A stretch of 64,000 nt of DNA from Salipiger mangrovisoli (GTDB lineage Bacteria; Pseudomonadota; Alphaproteobacteria; Rhodobacterales; Rhodobacteraceae): the NCBI RefSeq assembly GCF_015223355.1, contig NZ_JADFFK010000006.1, positions 124,001 to 188,000 of the forward strand, read 5' to 3'. Below, piece after piece: positions 33,418 to 41,981 of this stretch (position 1 is the first letter of the stretch; every line of letters begins with the position of its first letter). Below the pieces are notes generated by a model. That model had not been told where the DNA came from. It was given only the letters and a program-made list of their open reading frames with translations, and ran no database searches. The translations under genes were made by a program, and so were the position numbers.

Positions 33418-34287
33418 ATGTCTTCTATCAATACCAATGCAAGCGCGATGAACGCGCTGTCGACGCTGCGCGGCATCAACAAGAACCTCGAAAGCACTCA
33501 GAGCCGCATTTCGACCGGCCTGAAAATCCAGTCCGGCAAGGACAACGCAGCATACTTCTCGATCTCGGAATCCATGTCGTCCGACAGCTCGGTCTACAAA
33601 TCGATCGATGAAGGTCTGACGCTGACGAAGAACTCGATCTCCACCGCCCGCCTGGGTGCCGAGTCGATCGCGTCGCTGGCCGAGACCTTCTCGGAGCGTG
33701 TGGCCTTTGCCCAAGGTGACGCCGTGGATCGCGCGGCGATCCAGGACGAGCTGAATGGCCTCATCAACCAGATGAAGAACACCATCGAGCAGGCGACCTT
33801 CAACGGCAACGACCTGGTGAACGCGGCCGGCGCTGGAAACATCGGCACCACGGCGGCCGTGGTGGGAACGACCTCGACAGTCACGGTGGTCACCGGCATC
33901 ACGCGCGACTCCAGCGGCTCGCTCGATGTGACGTCGATGTCCTTCAGCACCGAGGATTTGTCGAGCATCGTCGATGCCCTCGAAGGGATCAACCTCACGA
34001 CCAGCGCTGACCTTGGGGCCGACCTGGAGGCCGCGAAGTCGGCCTTCGACGATGCAACCGATGCGGCAACCCGTCTCGGCATTGCCGAGAAGTCGATCGA
34101 GAACCAGCAGGAGTTCCTCAACAAGCTGACCGACAACATCGACACCGGTGTTGGCGCGATGATCGATGCGGACATGGAAGAGGAAGCGGCGCGTCTGCAG
34201 GCGCTGCAGGTGCAGCAGCAGCTGGCCACGCAGTCGCTGTCGATCGCCAACTCCTCGCCGCAGAGCATCCTGTCGCTGTTCCAGTAA
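33418..34287 (+). CDS. fliC: Flagellin, copy 1
   Basis: 289 residues. The N-terminal D0/D1 region (NASAMNALSTLRGINKNLES, then RISTGLKIQSGKDNAAYFSIS) and C-terminal region (IENQQEFLNKLTDNIDTGVG to SSPQSILSLFQ) are typical of short alphaproteobacterial flagellins. The middle D2-like part (about residues 140-215) is Thr/Val/Ser-rich. A terminator follows at 34327. It differs from copy 2 by only a few residues in the first 140 and in the last 70, and mainly in the middle. It is exported through the flagellar channel to form the filament. Confidence 0.96.
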   Translation: MSSINTNASAMNALSTLRGINKNLESTQSRISTGLKIQSGKDNAAYFSISESMSSDSSVYKSIDEGLTLTKNSISTARLGAESIASLAETFSERVAFAQGDAVDRAAIQDELNGLINQMKNTIEQATFNGNDLVNAAGAGNIGTTAAVVGTTSTVTVVTGITRDSSGSLDVTSMSFSTEDLSSIVDALEGINLTTSADLGADLEAAKSAFDDATDAATRLGIAEKSIENQQEFLNKLTDNIDTGVGAMIDADMEEEAARLQALQVQQQLATQSLSIANSSPQSILSLFQ

Positions 34288-34326
34288 TCCGCTGGCGCAG
34301 GCAGAGCTTCTGCCAGGAAGAACCGG

Positions 34327-34351
34327 GGGGGCGCCACTGGCGCCCCCTTTT
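34327..34351 (+). terminator. Rho-independent terminator of flagellin 1
   Basis: GGGGGCGCC (34327-34335), an ACT loop, GGCGCCCCC (34339-34347) and TTTT. It is nearly identical to the terminator of the second flagellin gene. Confidence 0.88.
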
Positions 34352-34500
34352 CTGTGCGTAAAGACTTTGGGCGCGGCGGCGGCGGCGATACGACGAAAGT
34401 CGGCGCGGCAAACCCGCTGGGGACACGATGTCTTTGCTTGCGACACAGAAAGGACACAATGCGTTACCCAAGCGCAACTCTGATGCTGTCCCTAGCGTAA

Positions 34501-34515
34501 TTAATGTTTCGTTAA
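34501..34515 (+). promoter_or_regulatory. Perfect CtrA box before flagellin 2
   Basis: TTAATGTTTCGTTAA is an exact TTAA-N7-TTAA match, ending 94 bp before the flagellin 2 start. The seven spacer bases differ from those of the first box, so only the contact bases are kept. Confidence 0.75.
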
Positions 34516-34564
34516 TCAATCGCTCCAATCTCTCGTGGTACGGGTAATCCACGGCAGGACCGTT

Positions 34565-34581
34565 TTCGCCAGAAAGGCGAA
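34565..34581 (+). promoter_or_regulatory. Conserved leader hairpin of flagellin 2 mRNA
   Basis: The same TTCGCC-AGAAA-GGCGAA stem-loop as at 33372, 28 nt before the start codon, in a leader almost identical to that of flagellin 1. Confidence 0.5.
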
Positions 34582-34609
34582 GAACAACGATAGAAATCGG
34601 AGCAGACAG

Positions 34610-35506
34610 ATGTCTTCCATCAATACCAATGCAAGCGCGATGAACGCGCTGTCGACGCTGCGCGGCATCAACAAGAACCTCGAAAGCACACAGGGCCGCA
34701 TCTCGACCGGCCTGAAGATCCAGTCCGGCAAGGACAACGCAGCTTACTTCTCGATCTCGGAATCCATGTCGTCCGACAGCTCGGTCTACAAGGCGATCGA
34801 CGAAGGCCTGACGCTGACCAAGAACTCGATCTCGACCGCCCGCCTGGGTGCCGAGTCGATCGCGACGCTGGCCGAGACCTTCTCCGAGCGCGTGGCCTTC
34901 GCCCAGGGCGACGCGGTGGATCGCGCAGCGATTCAGGACGAGCTGAATGGCCTCATCAACCAGATGAAGAACACCATTGCTCAGGCCACCTTCAACGGCA
35001 ACGACCTGGTGAACGCGGCAGAGGCGGAAAACATCACGCTGGGAACTTCGGCCGGTGTGACAGCAATCGCAGCGGGAACTTCCGGGGTCAGCGTCGTGAC
35101 CGGGATCACGCGTGACAGCACGGGCTCGCTGGACACCACCTCGATGTCGTTCAACAAGGTCGATCTCTCGTCGATCGTTGCCGAACTTGCTGGCATCGAC
35201 GTCTCGGATTCCGCGATGTCTGCGGGCGATCTGCAGGCGGCTCTTTCGACGGCGAAAACTGCCTTCGACGCTGCCACCGAGTCTGCCACCAAGCTCGGCA
35301 TCGCCGAGAAGTCGATCGAGAACCAGCAGGAGTTCCTGAACAAGCTGACCGACAACATCGACACCGGTGTCGGCGCCATGGTCGATGCCGACATGGAAGA
35401 GGAAGCGGCGCGTCTGCAGGCCCTGCAGGTGCAGCAGCAGCTGGCCACGCAATCGCTGTCGATCGCCAACTCCTCGCCGCAGAGCATTCTGTCGCTGTTC
35501 CAGTAA
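34610..35506 (+). CDS. fliC: Flagellin, copy 2
   Basis: 298 residues from ATG 34610; the frame is open upstream into the leader, but the flagellin start MSSINTNASAMNA is unmistakable. Ends are almost identical to copy 1. The variable middle is nine residues longer and has a different Thr/Ala/Ser pattern (for example VTAIAAGTSGVSVVTGITRD). Own CtrA box, leader hairpin and terminator are present, so it forms a full duplicated transcription unit. flaF and flbT follow. Confidence 0.96.
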   Translation: MSSINTNASAMNALSTLRGINKNLESTQGRISTGLKIQSGKDNAAYFSISESMSSDSSVYKAIDEGLTLTKNSISTARLGAESIATLAETFSERVAFAQGDAVDRAAIQDELNGLINQMKNTIAQATFNGNDLVNAAEAENITLGTSAGVTAIAAGTSGVSVVTGITRDSTGSLDTTSMSFNKVDLSSIVAELAGIDVSDSAMSAGDLQAALSTAKTAFDAATESATKLGIAEKSIENQQEFLNKLTDNIDTGVGAMVDADMEEEAARLQALQVQQQLATQSLSIANSSPQSILSLFQ

Positions 35507-35544
35507 TTCCTCTGGAATATGCGCGACTTCTGATGGCATAAGGA

Positions 35545-35568
35545 GGGGGCGCCAAGGGCGCCCCCTTT
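35545..35568 (+). terminator. Rho-independent terminator of flagellin 2
   Basis: GGGGGCGCC (35545-35553), AAG loop, GGCGCCCCC (35557-35565), TTT. Near-copy of the terminator at 34327. Confidence 0.85.
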
Positions 35569-35646
35569 CCGTCGGAGCATCGGACAAACCGGGCCCGGTT
35601 TACAGTCACCCCGCAGCAGGTCGGGGGAGCAGAGGCAGGAACGGCA

Positions 35647-36084
35647 ATGAGCATCTCCGCATACAAACGAACCATCCGCGAAAGCGAGTCGCCGAGGCAG
35701 ATCGAGGCCCGCGTCTTCGCGCGCATCACCGGGGCCATGTATCAGCACCACGCGGACTGGGCGGCCTCCTCCGAGAAACTCTCGCGCCTGGCCGTGCTTT
35801 CGGGCGGGCTGCGCGACGCGGTCGTGCAGAACCGCCGACTTTGGGAACGGCTGCGCGGCGACCTTGCGAGCGACAGCAACGCGCTGCCGCCGGCGTTGCG
35901 GGCCAACCTCCTGTCGATCTCTCTGTGGGTGGACCGCACCTGCGGCGTCGTGCTGGGCGGTGGACCCGGCCTTCCGGCGTTGATCGACGTGAACCAGAAC
36001 ATTCTTGCGGGGCTCTCGGCCGCCCGTCCGGCGCCGACGTCAGTGGATCAAGATGGCGCTCAATCTTACTCTCAAACCCTTTGA
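35647..36084 (+). CDS. flaF: Flagellin synthesis regulator FlaF
   Basis: 145 residues with the FlaF pattern: an N-terminal YKRTIRESESPRQIEARVFA, then GGLRDAVVQNRRLWERLRGD, then LRANLLSISLWVDRTCGVV. In Caulobacter FlaF supports flagellin production and secretion and opposes FlbT. The last part (after about residue 120) is unlike family members and overlaps flbT by 32 bp. Confidence 0.9.
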   Translation: MSISAYKRTIRESESPRQIEARVFARITGAMYQHHADWAASSEKLSRLAVLSGGLRDAVVQNRRLWERLRGDLASDSNALPPALRANLLSISLWVDRTCGVVLGGGPGLPALIDVNQNILAGLSAARPAPTSVDQDGAQSYSQTL

Positions 36085-36487
36085 GCGGATCGTCGTCAAC
36101 GGTTGCATGATGCGCAACGGCGGGCGCAAGACCACGCTCACCGTCGAGAACCGTGCCGACATCATCCGCGAAACCGATCTGCTGAAGCCCGAGGCGGCCA
36201 CCACCCCGGTGCGCGCGGCCTATTTCCTCATCCAGAGCGCGCTGGTCTACCCCGAGCGCCGGGATTCCCTGACCAAATCCGCACAGCAGCAACTCGCGAA
36301 GCTGGCCACGGTGTTCACCGCAGAGATGACCAGCCATGTCTTCGAGGCGGCAAACAACGTCAGCCAGGGTGAGTATTTCACCGCATTGCGCGATCTGCGT
36401 CCGCTGATCAAACGCGAAGCCGAGGTGCTCGGTCCCGCGGGGCTCGACCCCACCTCTCCCGAAGATCTGCCGAGGGCGCACAGATGA
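36053..36487 (+). CDS. flbT: Flagellin mRNA regulator FlbT
   Basis: 144 residues from ATG 36053, chosen because LTLKPFERIVVNGCMMRNG is the conserved FlbT N-terminus. Further signatures are RADIIRETDLLKPEAATTPV and VSQGEYFTALRDLRPLI. In Caulobacter FlbT binds the flagellin mRNA leader and promotes its decay when the hook is unfinished. The start lies inside flaF, and the stop overlaps the next start by 4 bp, so flaF-flbT-DUF1217 are coupled. The conserved leader hairpins of the two flagellins are likely partners. Confidence 0.92.
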   Translation: MALNLTLKPFERIVVNGCMMRNGGRKTTLTVENRADIIRETDLLKPEAATTPVRAAYFLIQSALVYPERRDSLTKSAQQQLAKLATVFTAEMTSHVFEAANNVSQGEYFTALRDLRPLIKREAEVLGPAGLDPTSPEDLPRAHR

Positions 36488-37305
36488 TTTCCATGTCCGG
36501 TATGTCCGCATCGCTTGCACTCCGTCTCATCGGCAAGACCGAGGACAAGGAGCATGCGATGATCGAAAGCGAGCCGCAGCACGCGCGTGAAATCTCCTAC
36601 TTCATGGAGAACATTGAGAACGTCGAAACGGTGGACGACCTGATCGGCGACTACCGGCTCTACAGTTTCGTCATGAAGGCCTACGACCTCGAGGATCAGA
36701 TCTTCGGCAAGGCGATGATGGGCAAGATCCTCAAGAGCGACATCGACGACAAGGAGTCGCTGGTAAACAAGCTCACCGACGACCGCTTCGAGGTGTTCTA
36801 CGAGGCGATGGGGTTCAGCGATGAGGGTGCGGCCAACAGCAATACCATCGATCCCGAGTGGAAGGCGAAAATCGTCGCCGCCTATGTCGACACCACCTAT
36901 GTGAACGGCAAGGCCGAAGACAACGAGGCGCTTGGTCTGGCGCTGCAGTTCCGCCGCAAGGCGGGCACCGTCGACTCGGCCTATGATCTTCTCAAGGACA
37001 AGGACATGGCGCAGTTCATCCGCACCGCGCTTGGCCTGCCCGACGAGATCGCGACCGGCGACATCGACCGGCAGGCGGCGCTGCTTTCGGAACGGATCGA
37101 TTTCGACAAGCTGGGCGACGAGGATTATGTCGAGAGCCTGGTGCGCAAGTTCGCCGCGATCAGTGATGCCACCAGCGATACGGTCTCGACCAATCCCATC
37201 GTCACGCTGATGTCGGGCGCACTGAGCTCCTCTTCGGGCAGCTTCGTTCCGGTCACCATCGACATCGACACCATCCAGGGTTTCAGCGGTTACAAGCTCC
37301 GCTGA
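36484..37305 (+). CDS. DUF1217 flagellar protein
   Basis: 273 residues with the build of DUF1217 proteins: a run of acidic helices (EISYFMENIENVETVDDLIG, then YRLYSFVMKAYDLEDQIFGK) and a repeat of similar halves. These are found next to flagellar genes throughout alphaproteobacteria, and their exact role is not settled. The start overlaps flbT. The last codons contain an 11-bp hairpin that can end transcription, converging with fliG. Confidence 0.85.
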   Translation: MISMSGMSASLALRLIGKTEDKEHAMIESEPQHAREISYFMENIENVETVDDLIGDYRLYSFVMKAYDLEDQIFGKAMMGKILKSDIDDKESLVNKLTDDRFEVFYEAMGFSDEGAANSNTIDPEWKAKIVAAYVDTTYVNGKAEDNEALGLALQFRRKAGTVDSAYDLLKDKDMAQFIRTALGLPDEIATGDIDRQAALLSERIDFDKLGDEDYVESLVRKFAAISDATSDTVSTNPIVTLMSGALSSSSGSFVPVTIDIDTIQGFSGYKLR

Positions 37306-37309
37306 AACC
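37279..37309. terminator. Hairpin between convergent DUF1217 and fliG
   Basis: GGTTTCAGCGG (37279-37289) and CCGCTGAAACC (37299-37309) form a perfect 11-bp stem over a 9-nt loop. It overlaps the final codons of the DUF1217 gene and stands 12 bp from the fliG stop. No clear U tract on either strand, so it may block both transcripts or stabilise mRNA ends. Confidence 0.55.
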
Positions 37310-37320
37310 TGGCGCGCGAC

Positions 37321-38376
37321 TCAATACATCTCGTCGTCTTCGTCGCCGAGCGGCAGTCGGATCTGATCCTCTTCAGCCAGCGTGCGCGCGTAATCGAGCA
37401 TCAGTGTCTGCGCTGAAGTGACATCGCGCCGGCGCACCGGCCCCATGGTTTCCATCTCTTCGACCAGCATGTCGCGCGAGCGACCGGGCAGGGCGTTTAG
37501 GAACGCGTCGCGGGCATCCTGGCTGGCGCCGCGCAGCGCGGTCGGCAGCGTGTTGCCGGGCACGCCCCGCATGATCCGGGCAAGGTCCATGGGTTCGAGC
37601 TTCACTAGGTCCTCGAAGGTGAACATCTTCGCCTTGATGGCCGAGAAGGAGTCGGGGATCGAGCTTTCCAGGGCCGGGGCCATGGCATCGAAAGCGCCGC
37701 GGTCGAGCTTGTTGAAGAGGTCCGCCATGCGCTGGTGTTGTTCGGCGGCCGTGGGCTGCGCGCCCGCGTTGATGATATCGCTCTGCAGGGATTCCTCGAT
37801 CTGGCGCATCATGTGATGCGGTACGGCTTCCATGCGGATCATCCGCTCAACCACCGAGTTCATCTTTTCCGGCCCGAGCAGCGGCAGCACCTTGGCGGCG
37901 ACGTCGGTCTTCACGTTGGTGAGGATTGCCGCGATGGTCTGCTCGTGCTCGCCCTTGAGGTAGTTGGCGATGACATTCTCGGACAGGCTGCTGAACCGCG
38001 CCCAAAGGTCGCGCTCCTTGAGCGGGCCGCGAATGTCCTTGAGGATGCCTTCGACCTGATCCCCGGGCAGCAGCGAGCGCAGAAGGTTCTCGGCCACGGC
38101 GAAGGAGCCGACCACGCCGCCGCCATTGGTCATGCCCTCGACGAAATCCGCCAGCACCTGTTCGACGGTCTCGGCCGAGATCGAGCCGAGACCCGACATG
38201 GCGCGGGTGACGCGCTGGATCTCGTCGTCGTCGAGCTGTTGCATCAGCGCCGACCCGCGCTTCTCGCCGAGGCACAGAAACAGGATCGCCGCCTTCTGCG
38301 GGCCGTTCAGCTTGCGGCGCGGGGCCTGCGACGCGGGGTCGCTCGACGTGGTGCGTTGGACGTTCGCTACGGCCAT
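37321..38376 (-). CDS. fliG: Flagellar motor switch protein FliG
   Basis: 351 residues. The N-terminal FliF-binding domain starts with LNGPQKAAILFLCLGEKRG. The middle contains the MIRMEAVPHHMMRQIEESLQ helix. The C-terminal torque domain includes FTFEDLVKLEPMDLARIMRG and the charged motor helix region around DARDAFLNALPGRSRDMLVE. It is the last gene of the fliF-fliH-fliN-fliP-fliG operon, an order differing from the common fliF-fliG pairing. Confidence 0.95.
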   Translation of the reverse strand: MAVANVQRTTSSDPASQAPRRKLNGPQKAAILFLCLGEKRGSALMQQLDDDEIQRVTRAMSGLGSISAETVEQVLADFVEGMTNGGGVVGSFAVAENLLRSLLPGDQVEGILKDIRGPLKERDLWARFSSLSENVIANYLKGEHEQTIAAILTNVKTDVAAKVLPLLGPEKMNSVVERMIRMEAVPHHMMRQIEESLQSDIINAGAQPTAAEQHQRMADLFNKLDRGAFDAMAPALESSIPDSFSAIKAKMFTFEDLVKLEPMDLARIMRGVPGNTLPTALRGASQDARDAFLNALPGRSRDMLVEEMETMGPVRRRDVTSAQTLMLDYARTLAEEDQIRLPLGDEDDEMY

Positions 38377-38398
38377 CAGGCGGCTCCAATCATATGTG

Positions 38399-39250
38399 TC
38401 AGCCCGCCCCTGCGAGCGGCAGATAACTTTCCATCAGGCTTCCGGCCAGCATGTACCAGCCGTCGATCAGCACGAAGAAGATCACCTTGAATGGCAGCGA
38501 GATCAGCACCGGCGGAAGCATCATCATGCCGGCGCTCATCAGCACCGAGGCAACAATCAGGTCGATCACCAGGAAGGGCAGGTAGATCAGGAAGCCGATC
38601 GAGAAGGCGCGGCGCAGTTCCGAAATCATGAACGCCGGCACCAGCTCGCGCCAGCCCACGGCCTCGGGGCCCTCGGGCAGGGGCCCCGGCTCGACCGCGG
38701 CGCCGCCTGCGTCGCTGCGCGCCGCGATGTCGTGGAACAGGCTGAGATCCTTCTCGCGGGTGTTCACATACATGAAGGCTTTGAAGGGCTGGCCGATCCG
38801 GGTCAGCGCCTGCTCCTCGGTGATGGAATTCTCCATCAACGGCTGCACGCCGCCCTCCCAGGCATCCTCGAACACCGGTTGCATGACGAAGAAGGTCATG
38901 AACAGCGCCATCGCTGTCAGCACCATGTTGGGCGGAGTCTGGTTCAGGCCGAGCGCCGAGCGCAGCATCGAGAAGACGATCACGAAGCGGGTGAAGCTGG
39001 TCATGATCACCAGCAGGCCCGGCGCCAGCGAGAGCACGGTCATCGCCGCGATGAGCTGGATGATCCGCCCCGAGAGCGTCGCGCGCTCGTCCGAACCGGC
39101 GGGGGCCGAGCTGAGAGCGTCGCCGATTGCCCCCAGCAGGTCCGAGCCCGCCGATTGCGCATCGGCGCGGCCCGCGGCCACAAGCAACAACCCCACCGCC
39201 ACAAGCAGGCAGGTCAGCGCTGTTCCCCACTGGCCGCATTTCCGGGTCAT
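38399..39250 (-). CDS. fliP: Flagellar export gate protein FliP
   Basis: 283 residues. A cleavable signal peptide (cut after GRADA) precedes the helices: IIQLIAAMTVLSLAPGLLVI, then MTSFTRFVIVFSMLRSALGL, and the C-terminal FLIYLPFLVIDLIVASVLMS followed by AGMMMLPP. FliP is the core of the export gate with FliQ and FliR, which are not in this window. Its ATG overlaps the fliN stop. Confidence 0.95.
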   Translation of the reverse strand: MTRKCGQWGTALTCLLVAVGLLLVAAGRADAQSAGSDLLGAIGDALSSAPAGSDERATLSGRIIQLIAAMTVLSLAPGLLVIMTSFTRFVIVFSMLRSALGLNQTPPNMVLTAMALFMTFFVMQPVFEDAWEGGVQPLMENSITEEQALTRIGQPFKAFMYVNTREKDLSLFHDIAARSDAGGAAVEPGPLPEGPEAVGWRELVPAFMISELRRAFSIGFLIYLPFLVIDLIVASVLMSAGMMMLPPVLISLPFKVIFFVLIDGWYMLAGSLMESYLPLAGAG

Positions 39251-39573
39251 TCTTCGGACACGTAGTCCTTGACGATCTCGATCAGCGAGACGCCCAGCCG
39301 GTCATCCGGCAGGCGCACCAGATCGCCGCGCGCCACGAGACGTTCGTTGATCATCACCTCGACCGGCTGGCCGATGCTCTTGTCGAGTTCGATGATCGAG
39401 CCGCGGCTGAGCTTCAGGAGTTGCGCGATCGGCATGCGGGTCTGGCCCAGCACGATCTGCACGTTCAGCCCGACGTTCAGCATCGCATCGATGCCTTGGC
39501 CGCTCTCTGCCGGCTTGGGGGCCGCGGCGGCGGCTCCGGTCTCGGACTGCTTGGTCTCTGCCTCGTCCATCAT
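39247..39573 (-). CDS. fliN: Flagellar motor switch protein FliN
   Basis: 108 residues. A short Ala/Glu-rich N-terminus precedes the SpoA domain (LNVQIVLGQTRMPIAQLLKL, then GSIIELDKSIGQPVEVMIN and GVSLIEIVKDY). It forms the lower switch ring with FliM and anchors FliH. The start ATG 39573 could also be the next codon. The gene is in the fliF-H-N-P-G operon. Confidence 0.94.
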   Translation of the reverse strand: MMDEAETKQSETGAAAAAPKPAESGQGIDAMLNVGLNVQIVLGQTRMPIAQLLKLSRGSIIELDKSIGQPVEVMINERLVARGDLVRLPDDRLGVSLIEIVKDYVSEE

Positions 39574-39576
39574 GTC

Positions 39577-40245
39577 TTAGTCTCCTGCCTGATCCTGCCC
39601 GATCGCCGCGTCGATGCGCGCCTTGCTGCTCTCCAGCGCGCCGAGGATGCGTTCGCAGATGTCGTTGAAACTGTAGGTCATCACGCCGTGGTCCCATTCG
39701 GCCCGCACATCCCCCGGAGCGAGGGCGGGGTCGGGCTTGACCTCGACGCGCCCGCCAAAGCCGGACTGTCGCGCGATGCGGTGAATCTCGGCGCCGCTGG
39801 TTTCGGTGACCTCGGGTGCGAAGCGCAGCTTCAGCTCCGCCGCGCCAAGCGCCATGCGGACCGCGCCGCGGGCTTCCTGCAGGGCTTCCTGCTCGGCAAG
39901 CGCCGCACCTGCCGCCGGCGCGACCTGCCGCAGAACCGAGAGCGCAAAGCCGACCATCTGCGATTCCAGCACCGCGTGGTGCCGGTCAGCATCGGCGAAG
40001 AGCGCCTGAAGCGCGGGGCCGACGGCTTCCATCGCGGTCACCTGGCGCGCGCTGCTGCTCTGCTGCGCCGCGTTCGAGGCCTCGTCCCGGCCCTGCGCGA
40101 GCCCGGCCTCGAAGCCCTCGGTCCGGGCCTCGCTCATCGCGGCGTCGAACTCCGCGCGGGTGTAGATCGCACCGATCTTGGCCTGCTCGCCGCGGCGCTG
40201 CGCGTCGGCTTCGGCATCGAAGTTGCGGTCGAAGATGAAGCTCAT
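39577..40245 (-). CDS. fliH: FliH-like export ATPase regulator
   Basis: 222 residues. The N-terminus is charged. The middle has ARTEGFEAGLAQGRDEASNA, a GxxxG-type helix usual in FliH, followed by a helical C-terminal half (RQVAPAAGAALAEQEALQEA). FliH holds the FliI ATPase at the export gate; no fliI is nearby. It overlaps fliF by 4 bp. The call relies on the helix pattern and the operon order. Confidence 0.78.
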   Translation of the reverse strand: MSFIFDRNFDAEADAQRRGEQAKIGAIYTRAEFDAAMSEARTEGFEAGLAQGRDEASNAAQQSSSARQVTAMEAVGPALQALFADADRHHAVLESQMVGFALSVLRQVAPAAGAALAEQEALQEARGAVRMALGAAELKLRFAPEVTETSGAEIHRIARQSGFGGRVEVKPDPALAPGDVRAEWDHGVMTYSFNDICERILGALESSKARIDAAIGQDQAGD

Positions 40246-41951
40246 GTCGCGGACCCTTCTGCCAGCCAGCTCTTCACCACCTTGATCGCGTCTTCGGGCT
40301 CGCGCTCGATCAGCTCACCGACGGTGTTGATCCAGCCGCGCTGGACCCCGCCCTGGACCGAGGCGAAAGACACCATCTCTTCGCTGCCCTCGGGCAGCGG
40401 GTCGAGCACGGTGCCGCTTTGGAAGACCTGCTCCTGACCGCCCTGCGGCGCGTGCAGCTGGGTCACGTTGGATTGACCGGGCAGGCCGGGAGGCGCCTTG
40501 GCGCCGGGCAGTGCCGGAGCGGCTCCGGGGGCCGGCAGGCCGCCCGCCGCGTCGCCGGCACCTGCCGCCGCGCCATTTGCCGCCATCAGCCGGGCAATCG
40601 CGGGGCGGACGCCGAAGGCGAGCACCGCGGCAACCAGCCCCAGCGAGAACAGCCCGCGCAGGATCGTCCCCATGTTCTCTGAGAGAATCTGGGTAAGGCT
40701 GCGCGACGCCGGCTCGCCCACGTCCATCGAGTAGTCCATGAAGCGCAGGCTCACCACCTCGACCGAGTCGCCGCGGGTCTCGTCGAAGCCCATCGCGCTC
40801 TGCACCAGTGCCTGAAGCCGCTCGAGTTCCTCGGCGGTGCGCTCCTCGTATTGGACCGAGCCGTCCGGCTGCACGTTGTAGATGCCGTTGATCAGCACCG
40901 CCACCGACATGCGCTGCACGTCGCCCGGCTCGCGCACTGTCTCGACCTGCTTGCCGCCGATCTCGTAGTTGACGATCTCGTTGTTGCTGTTCGAGCTGTT
41001 GGAATTCATGCCCGGCACGGCATCGGCCAGCGCGGCGGGGACATCGTCGGCAACGCCGACTTCGCCGCTGGCGGCGCGCTGGTCCTGGGTGACCTCTTCG
41101 CGGGTCTCGGTCGAGCGAACGACCCGCTGCTCGGGATCGTAGGTCTGCTCGCGCACCACCTGCCGTTCGCTCGACAAATCGACGCTGACGGTCACGCGGG
41201 CATTGCCCGCGCCGACGCGGGCCGAGAGGATCTGGGTGATGCGCTGGCTCAGCCGGTCCTCGATCTGCGCGCGCGCCGATTGCAGCGACGCCTCGCTGCC
41301 CGCCTCGCCGTCATCGGCAAGGATTGTCTCGCCGGAAGCCGACAGCACGGTCACCTGCGCCGGAGCAAGATCGGGTACCGCGGATGCAACCAGAGAGCGA
41401 ATCGCATGGGCCTGTTTCATCCCGATCTGCCGCGAACCGCGGACGATGACCGAGGCCGAGGGTTTGGGTCTCTCGCGGGAGAAGGGCTCGCGCTCGGGCA
41501 GCACCAGGTGGACCCGCGCCGCCTCGACGCCATCGATGGTCTGGATCGAGCGCGCAAGCTCGCCCTCCATGGCGCGCATCCGGTTCACCCGCTGCATGAA
41601 GCTGTTCATGCCCAGCCCGCTTTGCTCGTCGAACAGCTCCCAGCCCGGCGTGCCTTCGCTGGGCAGGCCAAGCGAGGCCAACTCCATGCGCGCCCGCGCC
41701 ATATCTTCGGCGGGAACGCTGACCGCGGTGCCGGCGGTATCGGTGCGGCTGCGGATGCCCGCGGCTTCAAGCGAGTCGACAATGCGGGCGGCATCGGCGG
41801 GATTCAGGTCGCGATACAGCGAGATATAGTCAGGAGTCGTGACAACGGAGAGGCCGAAAAAGACCGCAAGAACAAGGGCAAGACCCGTTCCTCCAAGCAC
41901 CGAGAGCCGTCGCCAGCCCAGCGATTTGAGATTTTCCAGTATCGCCTGCAC
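40242..41951 (-). CDS. fliF: Flagellar MS-ring protein FliF
   Basis: 569 residues. It has two membrane segments (about residues 20-40, VLALVFFGLSVV-like, and about 430-450) and ring-building motifs: YISLYRDLNPADAARIVDSL, VPAEDMARARMELASLGLPS, and YIPLYRD-like repeats. The Asn/Ser-rich region GMNSNSSNSNNEI is in the periplasmic loop, and the C-terminus (EELIEREPEDAIKVVKSWL) binds FliG. It heads the operon and is divergent from fliL. The promoter region between them carries several CAAGAA motifs. Confidence 0.95.
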   Translation of the reverse strand: MQAILENLKSLGWRRLSVLGGTGLALVLAVFFGLSVVTTPDYISLYRDLNPADAARIVDSLEAAGIRSRTDTAGTAVSVPAEDMARARMELASLGLPSEGTPGWELFDEQSGLGMNSFMQRVNRMRAMEGELARSIQTIDGVEAARVHLVLPEREPFSRERPKPSASVIVRGSRQIGMKQAHAIRSLVASAVPDLAPAQVTVLSASGETILADDGEAGSEASLQSARAQIEDRLSQRITQILSARVGAGNARVTVSVDLSSERQVVREQTYDPEQRVVRSTETREEVTQDQRAASGEVGVADDVPAALADAVPGMNSNSSNSNNEIVNYEIGGKQVETVREPGDVQRMSVAVLINGIYNVQPDGSVQYEERTAEELERLQALVQSAMGFDETRGDSVEVVSLRFMDYSMDVGEPASRSLTQILSENMGTILRGLFSLGLVAAVLAFGVRPAIARLMAANGAAAGAGDAAGGLPAPGAAPALPGAKAPPGLPGQSNVTQLHAPQGGQEQVFQSGTVLDPLPEGSEEMVSFASVQGGVQRGWINTVGELIEREPEDAIKVVKSWLAEGSAT

Positions 41952-41981
41952 GTGTTCTGCGCCCTGTCATGTCGCCCGTCG

